This document shows positions 9,764 through 25,071 of a stretch of DNA of 64,000 nucleotides, piece after piece. How positions within the stretch are numbered: position 1 is the stretch's first letter; the number at the start of each line of letters is the position of its first letter. Where the stretch lies: positions 31,619 through 95,618 of the forward strand of contig JAGHQL010000097.1 in the NCBI GenBank assembly GCA_020080175.1, given 5' to 3'. A model generated the notes under the pieces. That model saw only the letters and a program-made list of their open reading frames with translations, ran no database searches and had not been told where the DNA came from. A program made the translations under genes and the position numbers. This DNA is from Glutinoglossum americanum. Taxonomy: Eukaryota; Ascomycota; Geoglossomycetes; Geoglossales; Geoglossaceae.

Positions 9764-11715
9764 ATGGGAGGTCCAGGGTTCATTTTCGGAGAATCTGGGA
9801 ACACAATGACAACTCAAAGCTGCCCTTGGGGTCGATATAGCGGCGATAGCAACAGCGAAATAGCACACTTGGAGATGCAGCCCAGTCCGGAAGCCAAAAC
9901 GGTTACGCTTGGAGCGTCTCATAGCTGGGAAGATGGCTGGTGGCCAATCGAATCGGTAGTCGAGCAAGGTATTCCTCAGGTAAGAAAGAAACCCTATTCA
10001 GTGAGTACATGCTAGCCACTGACATGGAATTAAGAGCGATGTCATGCCTTGTATAGCGGATATTGGATTGAGCTCGGGGGATAGCTGGCACCAGCCTCCT
10101 GCGAGCCAATCACAAAAGCGTACGTTGCCGAGTAACGAAAAACAGTGGGATAATCTTGCTAGAATAGGGCGTTTCTTGTACGATTATCGGCAAGAAGACG
10201 TTGAGCCTGAGAGTAGCCAGTGGGCTTTGGAACCACAATACCACGGCCTGCCCACACCGGACATGCCTCTACAAGCAGGCGGGCATGATGTGAAGCTACG
10301 GTCTCAGCCGTGCTGTTTAAGACATTTCAGTCACACCGGGACGGCGCCAGAGAGGGCCAAATCAAGCATCGGTGATGAGATATCTAACGTCTGCGACTCC
10401 AAGTCTGGCGCCCATAGTACCGATGATATCGGTCAAGACGTCTGGGAGACAAGTTCCAGTAGAGAATACAGTTGGTCTTCTCCCCTCACAATGCCCTATT
10501 CCATATTCGGAGAAGCGATTTCCCAGTGTTGTGACTCGAGCAGTCACGGCTCTAACAATGGCTGGTGGGATCAGAGACAGGTGGACGAGGCGGGTAGTCA
10601 ATCAGTTGAGACAACGCCTCTATCAAAGCTTAACGGACTAGATTTTCCCCTGTTCTGTGGAAACTGGGTGGATGACTCCGTAGTCATTGGACAGCATTAC
10701 GGCGACCATGCCGGGACCTCCGCGATATCGCCGGGATCACCGGAAGAATTTCAGAACCCGCCGGTGGGGTGCCTAGGGCTTCCGGAAGACTCTCTATACA
10801 CAAATCCTGTCTGCATTGGTGAGGTTGCCTCTGAGAATGACGAGAAAGTCTCATCTTTTTTGGGCCAACATAGGACCACCGATGGTACCTCAAGCCAATT
10901 AACAAACCCCGACCAAAAGGCTGTGTTTGCTAGTCCGGAACCTTGCTCTGTTAGCCGTTTTAGCATACGCCCTAAAATCGATGGGACTCAGCACGATACA
11001 TCATGTGTTTCTCCATGTCTGGATAGCCAAATGACCAGCTGCACCAAAACGGAGGTTCGGTATCAACAAAAACGACCTTTGAAGCAAGCTAGTGTAAGAA
11101 CTTCAGTTCCAAAGCTTATACGTCCTAAGCTACCAAGTGGAGAGCGGAACTGGCGCTCATCAAGCCTCGGGTCGCGCACAGCGCCGACTCGGCGCTCACC
11201 ACAGCGGAGCCGGATGAATCCAGATAGTCGGACAGCTCAGCGGAAAACCATGAAGGATCAGTTCTTAATAGAGTCGAAGCTTGCCGGAATGTCCTACAAG
11301 GAGATACGAGAGAAAGGGAACTTTAGTGAAGCGGAATCAACTCTCAGGGGGAGATTTAGGACCCTAACGAAAGAGAAGGGGCAGCGAGTTAGGAAACCGG
11401 AATGGGAGGAAAAAGATGTAATATCAATCACTCCGGAAATAATTGAGCTACTCAGGCTGACAGAAGTCCATTTAGATACGTCTTCTCCAACGGGCAGTAG
11501 AAGACTTGACAGCGACCTCGAGCCGAGTTCAAGCACTTAGTTCGCAGACTAGCAGGAACGTCAAGATACCATGGAAGCAGGTCGCGGAGTACGTCGCCAA
11601 GCACGGAGGCTCTTACCATTTCGGAAATGCGACATGCCGGAAGAAATGGGATGAGACCAAGAATCGCGGCTTGAGAGATGATCCGCATGGGAAATCGAAG
11701 GATGAGGAGGGTTAG
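9764..11715 (+). CDS. SANT/Myb-like domain protein
   Basis: Three exons are proposed: 9764-9968, 10057-11417 and 11476-11715 (about 601 residues). The second intron is well supported. Splicing replaces an irrelevant tail with IRLLQRAVEDL and then KIPWKQVAEYVAKHGG and CRKKWDE, so that PEWEEKDIRLLQRAV and WKQVAEYV form a SANT/Myb-type helical unit with an enlarged loop. Just before it, a segment with GMSYKEIREKG and TLRGRFRTLTKEKG looks like a second helix-turn-helix of the kind that precedes such domains in fungal proteins. The N-terminal 400 residues are polar and disordered. The first intron (donor after 9968) was chosen for phase and is less certain, and ATG 9806 has a better -3 base than 9764. 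DNA binding and nuclear location are inferred from the domain; the target genes are unknown. Confidence 0.65.
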
Positions 11716-12219
11716 TCTACGCAAGGTGTTTGCAAGAACACTTGATCCAAATCTTCTCTGATCCTTTTCTCTTATTACTATCTGCGGTATCTATTTGCGG
11801 TCATGTCGCAAGTTAAAACTGAATACAATTATAGGATAGAGGTTCTAGTGCCGTTGTCAGTTCACGTGCTTAAAGCAAACTCATCATAAGCTTGTTCGAG
11901 CTTGTCTTACTATTAGATAGTATCTCAATTACGCACTCGTAGAAAAAGCTAGCACCCGACTTTACACAGTAGCTAAAAGGTAGATTTCTGGTGATGAAGA
12001 TAGTTTGACCCTTGGTGAATGATCCCTGCATTCCCAAATCGCTCTTTGAACAACACGGGACGCGAAACCGCGTGGCTCTACACTTCGACTCTACTTTTAC
12101 AAAGTTGGCGCCAAAGTTCCTGGATATCTTCCATGACTATCTTTGAAGCCATACGGCGGGATACTGACATCAATTTCGGTCCGATCAATTTGCAGACTCC
12201 AAGCTGCACTGGTTAATCC
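11716..12219. other. Intergenic, nothing recognised
   Basis: This is the gap between two genes on the same strand. It holds short overlapping open frames only. The part just before 12220 is presumably the leader and promoter of the acidic protein gene. Confidence 0.5.
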
Positions 12220-13507
12220 ATGCCATCATCGCCGAAAACGCCGATGCGGCGTCGACATCCCTCAAACGTCTCAGCCATCGATCTCTCATTCACCTCTCCT
12301 TCGTTATATGATGAACAGAGTCCCGTCCGATTTTCGCACAGCCGAAAGTCTTCGCTTCACACCCCGACCACTCTTTATCCCCATGGGTCACAAGAAATGA
12401 GCGGGAGCGCAAGCGTGCCCGGCGATTTCATAACCCCTGGTAGGGTTGGTGAAGTAAATGGCTTAGGTAGTCTAGCAGATGAGCTTGCGGGGGCATGGGA
12501 TGACGAAGAGGAAGATGACGGAGAACTGGATGAGGGTGAACATGGGGATGTTATGGATATCGATGCAGGTGGAAGCGCCGCGGACGGACTTGGGGATCGG
12601 GATAGTGAGAACACACGCGATAGCGGCATTGACCTTGCCTCCTCACCTGCGCTAGCACCGGAAAAACAGCCACAGTCAATCCCGCCAAATGAGCAAGCTC
12701 GAGCAAAGCATCGAAGAAGAGATTCCCAGTACTGCGGGTCTGACTATGGAGGCTATGGTTCCGAGATTATGGTGGGAATGCCTCCGGGATTGGAAGCGCG
12801 CATGGCGCTGGTTGATAGCCTAGCAAGACGAGGAGCAGAGACCTATGATGGAGAGACCAGCGATGTTGTGGAAAGGATAGTTGGTAGCTTAAAGGAGCTT
12901 GGCGGACAAGCAGGCGTGGAGGGAGGCGCCAACAGGTAAACGAATAAGCGCACCTGTATTCTCCGTTATTCACTGACACCGCGGGAACAGGCTCGTACAT
13001 GCCCACAAGGCTCTGTTAACAAACCTGACCGATCAAACCCGCATCCTCCAATCCCTTACATCCCCCCTCCTTTCCCCTCTATCTTTTCCACCGGATCCTA
13101 GCATAATCGCCGATCTATTACCGATGCTCACCACCATTATTGAGATTATCCCCCAGCCCACGACCTCTGCTCTTGCTTCTCTCTCTAATCTTTCAACTCT
13201 CACTACGGACCTCATCGTCACTCTCAACTACCTCTCTGACTCACTACACATGTCGCGACAGACAACAACGACGGCAACTCGTCGGCTGCGAAGCGCTAGG
13301 GAGCTTGTCATGGAGATGAGACGCGATACCGAAATGGCTGAGGAGAGTGTGCGATGGATTGAGAAGGGTGATTGGCAAGAAAGGTTGGGTCGGAGAGAGT
13401 GCGGAGGTGTTTGTAGGGATGTAGTGGGTGGGTTTGAAGAAGTTTGTAACGGGTGGAGGGAGAGACTACTCGCTGATACCGAAACTGCAATCGGGACAGC
13501 AGCATGA
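12220..13507 (+). CDS. Uncharacterised protein with acidic centre and helical C-terminus
   Basis: Two exons, 12220-12935 and 12991-13507, join in phase 2 and give 410 residues. The donor GTAAAC and the acceptor preceded by a CTGAC branch-like site are good fungal signals. The N-terminus is Ser/Pro-rich and basic (SPKTPMRRRHPS, with SP/TP sites). It is followed by a run rich in Asp and Glu at about residues 95-115 and a basic KHRRRDSQY patch. The C-terminal 200 residues appear entirely helical: a leucine-rich stretch, a SRQTTTTATRRLRSARE segment and a WIEKGDWQERL stretch. This looks like a conserved filamentous-fungal family, but I cannot name a function. The multiple SP/TP sites suggest phosphorylation by proline-directed kinases (inference). 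Confidence 0.65.
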
Positions 13508-14398
13508 TTGTCGAGGCTCAAAGTTGCGGCTGCATTCGTAAGCGTCTGACTCTCTTGGTTATGTTACATTTGGCAAGTTCAAGAACCTGCCACTTATACC
13601 CTTTTTGTTTCTGGGCCGCTTTCCTGGTCTTACTCTGGACTTGAGCGAGGACTCACAGGCAATTACATTTATTCGGGCTACGGAGATAGATCCGTGGAAT
13701 ATATCTATTATATAGTTTTAAAGGATAGGATAAAAAGGGCTCTGCCCACTGATAGACCAGCAGGGGGGGTTGTCCCGTCACTTGCGATGGAAGGCCGTGT
13801 AGAAGCTGTAAAAAGAATTGGATTTGGGATCGCTGAAATGCAACCAAGGCCAAACATGATAAGCTTATATAGAACATGAGATTTTCACTGGACTTGTCTG
13901 TCGCTCTCGCTTAGCGGACTGAGGACTTTCCCAGCCCATCGCTTGCCAGATGGTAAAGTGAAATATGTAACCTCTGCTGATTCCCAAGTTTTCAATAAAG
14001 TTAGAAGAACTCTTCAAAGCCGGGCGCCCAGCCATGGGTATATCTAATCTTCGCTCAGCGCGAAAACAATCTTGTCATGATACAAGAACAAGACTGCCAT
14101 CAGTAATGTGTAATTTTAAGCTGGCGGTGTTTGTAGATGTTGAGGAAACCTCGCATGTTACTGTGGTTTTATCTGGGAATAGCTGACTAAGCCAACACCA
14201 ACGCGAATTCATTTTGTGATATCTGTCCGGTTGTTGCTGGCCGCTTATCCAAGGGTATCCCGCTCGTTTCGTCTTGCACGGTTTAAGATACTTAAGCAGC
14301 CTTTAGATCAATAGCTCCGCCCGAGCATACCTATCTCACGTCCCAATTCTCCCTCGTTAGTCTGCCCTAGCGGCCCGGGCGAGTCTTGATACGTAAAG
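13508..14398. other. Intergenic, promoter side of SEC23
   Basis: No gene is seen. Only short chance frames are present. The sequence separates the acidic protein gene from SEC23 on the same strand and must contain the SEC23 promoter, but I recognise no specific site. Confidence 0.5.
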
Positions 14399-16990
<2,592 letters not shown>

Positions 16991-17224
16991 GCTTTAACCA
17001 CCAAAACTCAATGAGTTGGCTCATCTCTGGGAAGAGGGTGGTTTATTCTTTTTTTTGGCAAGGACGCAAGATCAATGTTCAATTAGCTCTAGTATAGTAA
17101 ATTTGACCACTGGCCCAGTATCCCTAGCATGTCTGCTAAGCAGTAAGAATGAGCAGAGTGAGCACCACTGGAAGTTAAGTCTTAGCACTCGCGCATGGCT
17201 AAGAATAATACATTCAATTTCACC

Positions 17225-17371
17225 GTCGCGAGCTGCACTGCACTGAACGCTAATAGTTAGGAACTGGGCCATCATATGCGGGGCTGCCAAGCTTTGCGGC
17301 TTCTAGGGTTTGCCCTCTACCAGTCTCGCTTCGTTTTGTATCCTGTGTCCTAATTCAGTGCAGCTCGCGAC
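17225..17371. repeat. 16-bp inverted repeat in the ribosomal L12 upstream region
   Basis: GTCGCGAGCTGCACTG at 17225-17240 is matched exactly, in reverse complement, at 17356-17371. The arms are 115 bp apart and the right arm ends about 50 bp before the L12 start codon. The surrounding 16991-17421 gap contains no gene. The arms could be paired binding sites for one factor, or a chance or duplicated element; no known ribosomal-protein promoter motif was assigned. Confidence 0.5.
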
Positions 17372-17421
17372 TGCAACATCGAAGAAACCGACCGTTTAAC
17401 CATAACGTATTATTCTTCGCT

Positions 17422-18241
<820 letters not shown>

Positions 18242-19786
18242 GTTTGTTTCGTGCTCCATTTTCACATCACTTGCCAATTCATGTACACAAAAGCATGAAC
18301 TAAATCCTTAAGGATGATATCAAGGCGTTTCCGAGACAGGTCAAGGCATATTGATTTCTTTAATCTTTACAGTCACTGAGAAAATTCGTTCGCTGCAGTT
18401 TTAGCATTATATAACAGTAAGGTAAGTCGGATATTTATTTCCGACATCTCAGGCATAGGTGGCTTAGAGGCTTACCGCTCCCACCCCTGCCCTTTGCCAA
18501 CACTCTGGCCCTTACCCTCCTTCCTTCGAGGATAGGTGTGATCTATGGTATAGGCCTATTTTGGTGCAAAGAAGATGAAATCCGTTGGCCCGTTACTCAC
18601 CGCAGCATTCTATCCTTCTGGGGTGAACGCGGCGGTCCATATTTGAGGCCTACATTCCTACTCTGTAAAGGATAGATACGCATAGTGATGTCAGCAACCA
18701 GGCTTGTGTATGAGTAAGAGAGCGAGATCACCCTACTGCAAATGTCAAAGCCACCAGATGGCCAGATAACGGCAGGTGGAAAAATAAACTAAAATTTTGC
18801 CCTGGGAAGGTGTGGTTGGCCGCCTAACAGAAATTGGTCTGATAGGCCGCAGGAGTAATCCTTTAATGTCTGCTCACCGTAGGGGCAGTGATCGACCCGT
18901 TCAGCTCATCCGTGATACATCGGTTCGTTTGGGATGCAGGAAATTCCCAATCCCAACACAAATCAAAACAAATCAGGAGATTGTGCCTCTTTGAATCCTT
19001 TGCCTTTTGTGACCGGGCGCAGGCGCGCTTACGAGCGACGCCCTCACGTCGAGAAAAGAGGTTTGCTCTATTACTCTCAAGCCACCATACAAAAGCACCG
19101 ACCAACAACCATCACGTTATGACCGCGTCCCGGGCGCTTGTCCTACCTGTCGTCGTATGCACACCCCACCAATTCTATCCTCACAGTATCTTGAGCGGTT
19201 TTTCGCGGAATAGAAAGGCCCGATCCAGTGACTGTGTTGAGGCCAGCCAGGCGGTCAGCGAAAAGAGTGCAGAGGGAGCATGCTTGATTATCCGTGCCGT
19301 TTGCACCGTTTGCATGCGCTGAGCCGGGATCGTGCAGCATACTTGACGACAACCTGAACGGGGCTGGCACTAAGCTCCTTGCATACTCGTATATCAAGAA
19401 TCCTATTCACGATCCAACCTTTACGAACGCCAGGAAACATCGAGTCAAAGACAAACCTCTTCAATCTCTCGACGCGTACAGCTTCTTTTCATAAAGAAGC
19501 CGTGCATCCTCTACTGGCTTTAGTGGGCACTTGGAGATTCTTCAGGTCGGTCTTGGCGTTGAAACGGCGGTCGAGATCCCCAAATGCCATGCAAAGGACA
19601 CGATACGAGACTTCGCAGCGGGATCGGAATAGAGACTCGATGAGGCACCTCTGCTGACATCTCGTTCTTGTCGTTTTCTTTGTTGGTTTGCGCAATCACT
19701 ATCACGTCGCTATTGATAGCGACCGTCGTCAAAGATCTCGAGCAATCTAGACGCTTTTAACACCTGTTTCACGAACTCCAAGCATC
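18242..19786. other. Long intergenic region before the O-GlcNAc-transferase gene
   Basis: About 1.5 kb with no credible gene. Open frames stay under 145 codons and overlap on several frames around 18890-19320. It probably contains the 3' end of L12 transcripts and a long leader and promoter for the next gene. Confidence 0.5.
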
Positions 19787-22700
19787 ATGTTACCTCATCC
19801 CGTTCAGCAACCACCACTACCTCAACCAGCTCTACTAGATCACCAACAATTATACGGTCTCTACAACTCCGTGCCGAATTCCCCTAATCCGTTCGCGCCT
19901 CGAATCCTGTCGCAGAATGGCCCAGCTCTCCAACAGTATCGAGCGGTCCCACAAATACCCCAGCAGCACCCGAACCAACTCCACCGGACTAACTCATATC
20001 CCATCCATGGATCTACTGAGGACGCTACTCGTCATCCGAGGGCTTCAGAACATATGCTTCGAAGAAAGACACCGAACGGTACTCTGGCGGCAGGATATGA
20101 TGGTACGCCCGTGGAATGGGCCTCAAAGCCACACGTAGCCAAGCATATCTTGATACCGCTCTCCAATGCTAGCAATCACCAATCTCCGGACTTTACGCCC
20201 GGCGGGGTCCGTATTGACCCGAACGCTAACGTATATTTCAAGCCGCTAGCATCTAGTTCTAGCTTGAGATATCCATCCCAAAGTGACCAGAGTGGGATTG
20301 GGGTTGGGGCCGGTGGGATCTCGAATCCTGGAGTGGAGGGCGTTAGCATGAATTGGATGCCACAGACACAGTATTCCCCCGGAATTGACTCGGTATTGAA
20401 TCAAGTGCAGCAAGCGCCCACTTATTTTTTCCCTGTTGGCTTGCAAGCACCACCGGCAGTCCAGCCACCCTACCAGTCTTGCCTGGGGCCAACTGCCTCA
20501 AATGATGAGGCTCCGTATGGTCCATACTGGCCAGACGGTGGTTTTATACCCTATCGGCCTGCCGCGTTCCGAGATCCTGGATACTATTCAGCATATGGAA
20601 CGCCAGCGTGGGCCGGGCTTCCAGGACCCAGTGTTGGCTCTCACAAGCCCGCCTTCGGACAAGCGAGTGGTATGCTCTCACGTCCAAATGTTGGAGCTGA
20701 TGGGACCCCGTTTTTCGCGCCTTTAGCATCAATACAAACACCGTTTTCGAATCACTCAAATGGAACACCGAAGGAATATCCCTTCCCTAATATCTCTCAC
20801 ACAAACCCCAGCCTTATTCAAGCTGTTAACCGGAACAGTCTATGCACACCTCAAGGCCACTATACAACGGCTTTGGCTCCTCCCCAATCCCAACTCTTAC
20901 CGGGCCAACAGGGGCCACTCAGAGACTCACAGTACCAAAATGGGTCACCTAGTCAGTCGTTGCCATTTTCGCCATATGTGCAGCGTTCAGCATCAGATAT
21001 CGAGCTGCAATCTACCAACGTACAATTCAAAGAGAAAGTCCTCTCTTGGGCTCACAGAGTATATGTCGACTTGTTAGCGTCACTCCACCATTTACGAAGG
21101 AACAGCCAGCAGAGTCAGGGGCATTCCCGTCAGAAATCACAGAGACCAGGTATCTTCCCAAAGCCTCCTAGGCAACCAGGCTGGAGTGTCTCGGTATACA
21201 GCGGGGACCGGTCAGACTTGCGGAAATGCAGCCAATCTCAGCAGCCATCTCACTCAGAGGGGCTCGAAGGTTACTCTAACAAGAGGCTGAAGCAACAGCT
21301 TGATGTGGATACCAGTTCGGCTGGAGTGATGCAGAACTCACCAGGGGCTCAATTCTACTCTAACGGTATCAAGTTTAATGCCCCTGATTATGAATCACGC
21401 ACCTCCCAGCAACACGTACAGCAACCACCAGCCAACATCGGAGCGGGGACCCTTATAGCCTTACCAGACAGAACTCACCCTGTCAGGAGGGGCTCCTCCG
21501 CATCGACGGCCCCCTTGTATCCCCAGCAAGGAACATCTCCGGCTACAAACGCGGTAGCTGCATTGGAGATGCTGACGAACTTGTGCAGGGAGAGTAATTG
21601 GAAATGGGTGGATGGCATGCTGTTGGCTGGGTGTCTGGCCTATGGGCTGGGAGAATATAATACGGCGATGGTTTGGTATTTGAAGATTATAGAAGTGGAC
21701 TTGAGGTTTGTTTGATTACTGCTTCGTTAGCTTGAGTACGCTGGGTTTAACATTGAGTACAGCCATGTTGAAGCAATGTCAAACCTAGCAGCTACCCTAC
21801 TAGCGCTTAATCGCCGCGATGAGGCCGAGACATACTGGTATCGCTCAGTAAAACTCCGTCCCAGCTACTTTGAGGCCGTCGAACACCTGATTGGCCTTCT
21901 CTGCGGGAATCAGCGAGGAGCTGAAGCTGTAAAAATCATTGACTTTGTCGAGCAGTCTCTGCGGTTGCCCAAAAACGATAGTTCGTCCAAGGCCACTGAT
22001 ATCGGTAGCGAGACTTCTAGTGGGACCAGCCGATCTTCTAGTGTATCTACCACCACTTCGATCGATAAGGCGAATTTTGACTACGAAGGGGATGACAGTG
22101 AGTCGACGATAAAAGACTTACGTGAGTCAAACAACCACCGACAAGCCGGGTTTGGAACGAGTGGGTACGCCATACCTGATTCTGAGAACGGAAGGATGCT
22201 CGCGCTATTACACGCGAAAGGAAATATGCTTTATGCATTGGGCGATAATGCTGGGGCATCGCAGGCGTTTGAGGATGCTGTATTAGTTGGCGCTGGTAGG
22301 AGAGTCCAGGGAATACAAGGGTTAATCAAAAGAATCCTGAACGTCGTTGCGAAGGATACAGGAACAGAAGTCCCGAAGAGTCAAAGATCTAAGCCTTCAA
22401 ACGAGCCAATATTACTCCCGCCGGATAGGGCACTACAAACATCAAAGCTTCTCTTCCCGAGTCATGGAGAATTGCCTGGTCTCAAGGATGTCCCGAGCGG
22501 CATGGCCAGGAAGGCAGCAATATCCACGACGAGCAACTCATTACTATCACTTGCGAAGATCTTCCAGGATGGTATGTCCTCAGGCTCAAACCTTGCGGGT
22601 GGGCGAAGAACTACTTCTGGTGTACGAGATATTCTAGCATTGTATTACCTTTCTTTAGCCTTGCAGCCAAGTCCATCAACTGCCAACAATGTTGGGATTC

Positions 22701-25071
22701 TTCTTGCTAGTGTTCAGCAAACAACGTCGTCTAGGGCCGGTGTACCTTCGAGTGGCCATCAATTACCCCATATTCCGGGAGTTGTCCCTGGAAGTGGCAT
22801 TGCACTTGCATTGGAATATTACAACTATGGCTTGAACCTGGATCCGAAGCATGCGCATCTGTACACGAATCTAGGCAGCCTGCTCAAGGACATCGGTCAG
22901 CTTACGGCGGCGATTAAGATGTATGGGTTTGCCGTGAACTGCGATGGAAACTTTGACATAGCCTTAGCAAATCTTGCCAACGCAGTGAAAGATCAAGGCA
23001 AGATCAGCGAAGCTATAGGATATTACAGACGCGCGGTAGCTGCAAATCCTGATTTCGCAGAAGCTGTTTGTGGATTAGCCAACGCGCTCAATTCTGTATG
23101 CAGCTGGCCAGGTAGAGGCGGCATCGCAGAGGATGGATGCAAACGAGATCGGTGGCATATCGATGAAGCTGGAATGCTACTCGATGCTAGGTCTTCTCGG
23201 GCAGTCAGCTCGGGGTGGATGAAGAGAGTGGTTGACATTGTCAAGAAACAGCTCGCCGAGGGAGAGCACTGGGGCAAAGGTGTTCTATACGGCGACACAA
23301 TCCAGGTAATGTTAAGGCAGCTTCAGTTGGCGGATAGTGCGAAGTGGCCGAGGGACAAGTGGGAGCGTATGGAGAACGCCTTGAGAGGCTGGGCATGGCA
23401 AAATTGGGAGGGAGCGAAGGTCGTGAGACTAGTTGAACGAGCAAACAAGAAGCTTATGTGGAGGTGGTATCAAGATGAGCATATCGGAAAGAACATCTAT
23501 CCCTTGTCGACTTACGCCAGACCACAGCTTCCTTCGGCGCTCTCCATCCCAAGCGCTCCAACAGTCCTTCCATTTCACACCTTCACCTGTCCACTGTCTG
23601 CGAAGCAAGTCCGTATGATATCTCAGCGGAATGGATTACGAATATCATGCTCAACTCTCCGGGCTCCATGGCTACCGAGCACCGTCTATCGGCCCCCAGC
23701 GCCTCCGAATCCACATCTTAATGTTGGCTACGTATCATCAGATTTCAACAACCATCCGCTTGCTCACTTGATGCAATCTGTGTTTGGTCTCCACAACCCT
23801 ACCCGCGTTAAGGCCTTCTGCTATGCCACAACTGCGAGCGACGGTTCTGTACATCGATCACAAATTGAACGCGAAGCGCCTGTGTTCTACGATGCAAGTC
23901 ACTGGAGCGCGGAGAAACTGGTGAACCAGATCGTTCAAGACGGGATTCACATATTAATTAACCTCAACGGCTATACCAGGGGCGCAAGGAATGAAGTGTT
24001 CGCGGCGCGTCCCTGCCCAATTCAAATGTCATTCATGGGGTTCGCCGGCACATTGGGTGCAGAGTGGTGTGATTACCTTTTAGCGGATACCACCGCGGTA
24101 CCCCTGGAGACATTGCGACCGTGGAGACGGAACATCGATCTTGAAGACCAGCTTTGTGACAACAACCACGGCGGAAATGAGGAAGATTGGGTCTATTCTG
24201 AGAACATTGTCTTCTCGCGGGATACTTTCTTCTGCTGCGACCATCGGCAAAGCGCACCCGACTCTCAGGAAAAGCAACTGAGCTGGGAGGAGGAACAGAA
24301 CAGACGATGGGCCATGCGAAAGGAGCTATTTCCGCAATTGCCCGACGATGCGATAATTCTTGCGAATTTCAATCAGCTTTACAAAGTATTTCACCCAACT
24401 TATGTGCCCTCCAAATCACTAATGAGAACAAATAGATCGAGCCTACCACATTTCGCACTTGGCTTCGTATCCTCAACCACATCCCAAAGGCGATCCTTTG
24501 GCTCTTACGGTTTCCCGATCTTGGGCAGAGTAATCTTAAGCAGACGGCAGAGCTTTGGGCTGGGTCAGAGGTAGCTAAACGTATTTATTTCACCGACGTG
24601 GCGCCCAAGCATCAGCACATTTCCCGAGCACGGGTCTGCGACCTGTTTCTAGATACGCCGGAATGCAATGCGCACACAACCGCGGCTGACGTTCTATGGT
24701 CCGGAACCCCTCTCCTGACTTTACCAAGATACAGATATAAGATGTGTTCAAGGATGGCGGCTTCGATCTTGAGGGGCGCTCTGCCAAAGACAGCCGAGGG
24801 GAGTCGGGCAGCGGAGGACCTCATCGCAAGCAGCGAGGAGGAATATGAAGAGCGAGCTATTAGATTAGGCAATGGACTCTGTTATTCCACAGATCCTGGA
24901 CAACAAGGAAAAGGAAAGGGCAGACTTGTCGAGCTCCGGAAAATGCTATTTGAGAGTCGGTGGAGTAGTGCTCTCTTCGACACACGGCGATGGGTGAGTG
25001 ACTTAGAGGTTGCATATGGCGAGGCTTGGAGAAAATGGGTAGCAGGAGAAGGCGGAGATATTTGGCTGTAA
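19787..25071 (+). CDS. O-GlcNAc transferase-like protein (TPR + GT41 catalytic region)
   Basis: Three exons, 19787-21705, 21763-24385 and 24436-25071, give about 1725 residues. The first roughly 560 residues are Gln/Pro/Ser-rich and probably disordered. TPR-type helices then begin (for example EAETYWYRSVKLRPSYFEA and GQLTAAIKMYGFAVNCDG). The GT41 catalytic lobes follow: a GYVSSDFNNHPLAHLMQS block near residue 1294 that aligns with the human His498 region, GIHILINLNGYTRGARNE near the human His558 region, NFNQLYK, a VAPK lysine near residue 1571 matching human Lys842, and CNAHTTAADVLWSGTP, the UDP-binding loop. Such enzymes transfer GlcNAc from UDP-GlcNAc to Ser/Thr of cytosolic and nuclear proteins. 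Activity in this fungus is inferred; some GT41 members use other sugars. The second intron removes a frame break between QLYK and IEPTTFRTWLRIL. Confidence 0.92.
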
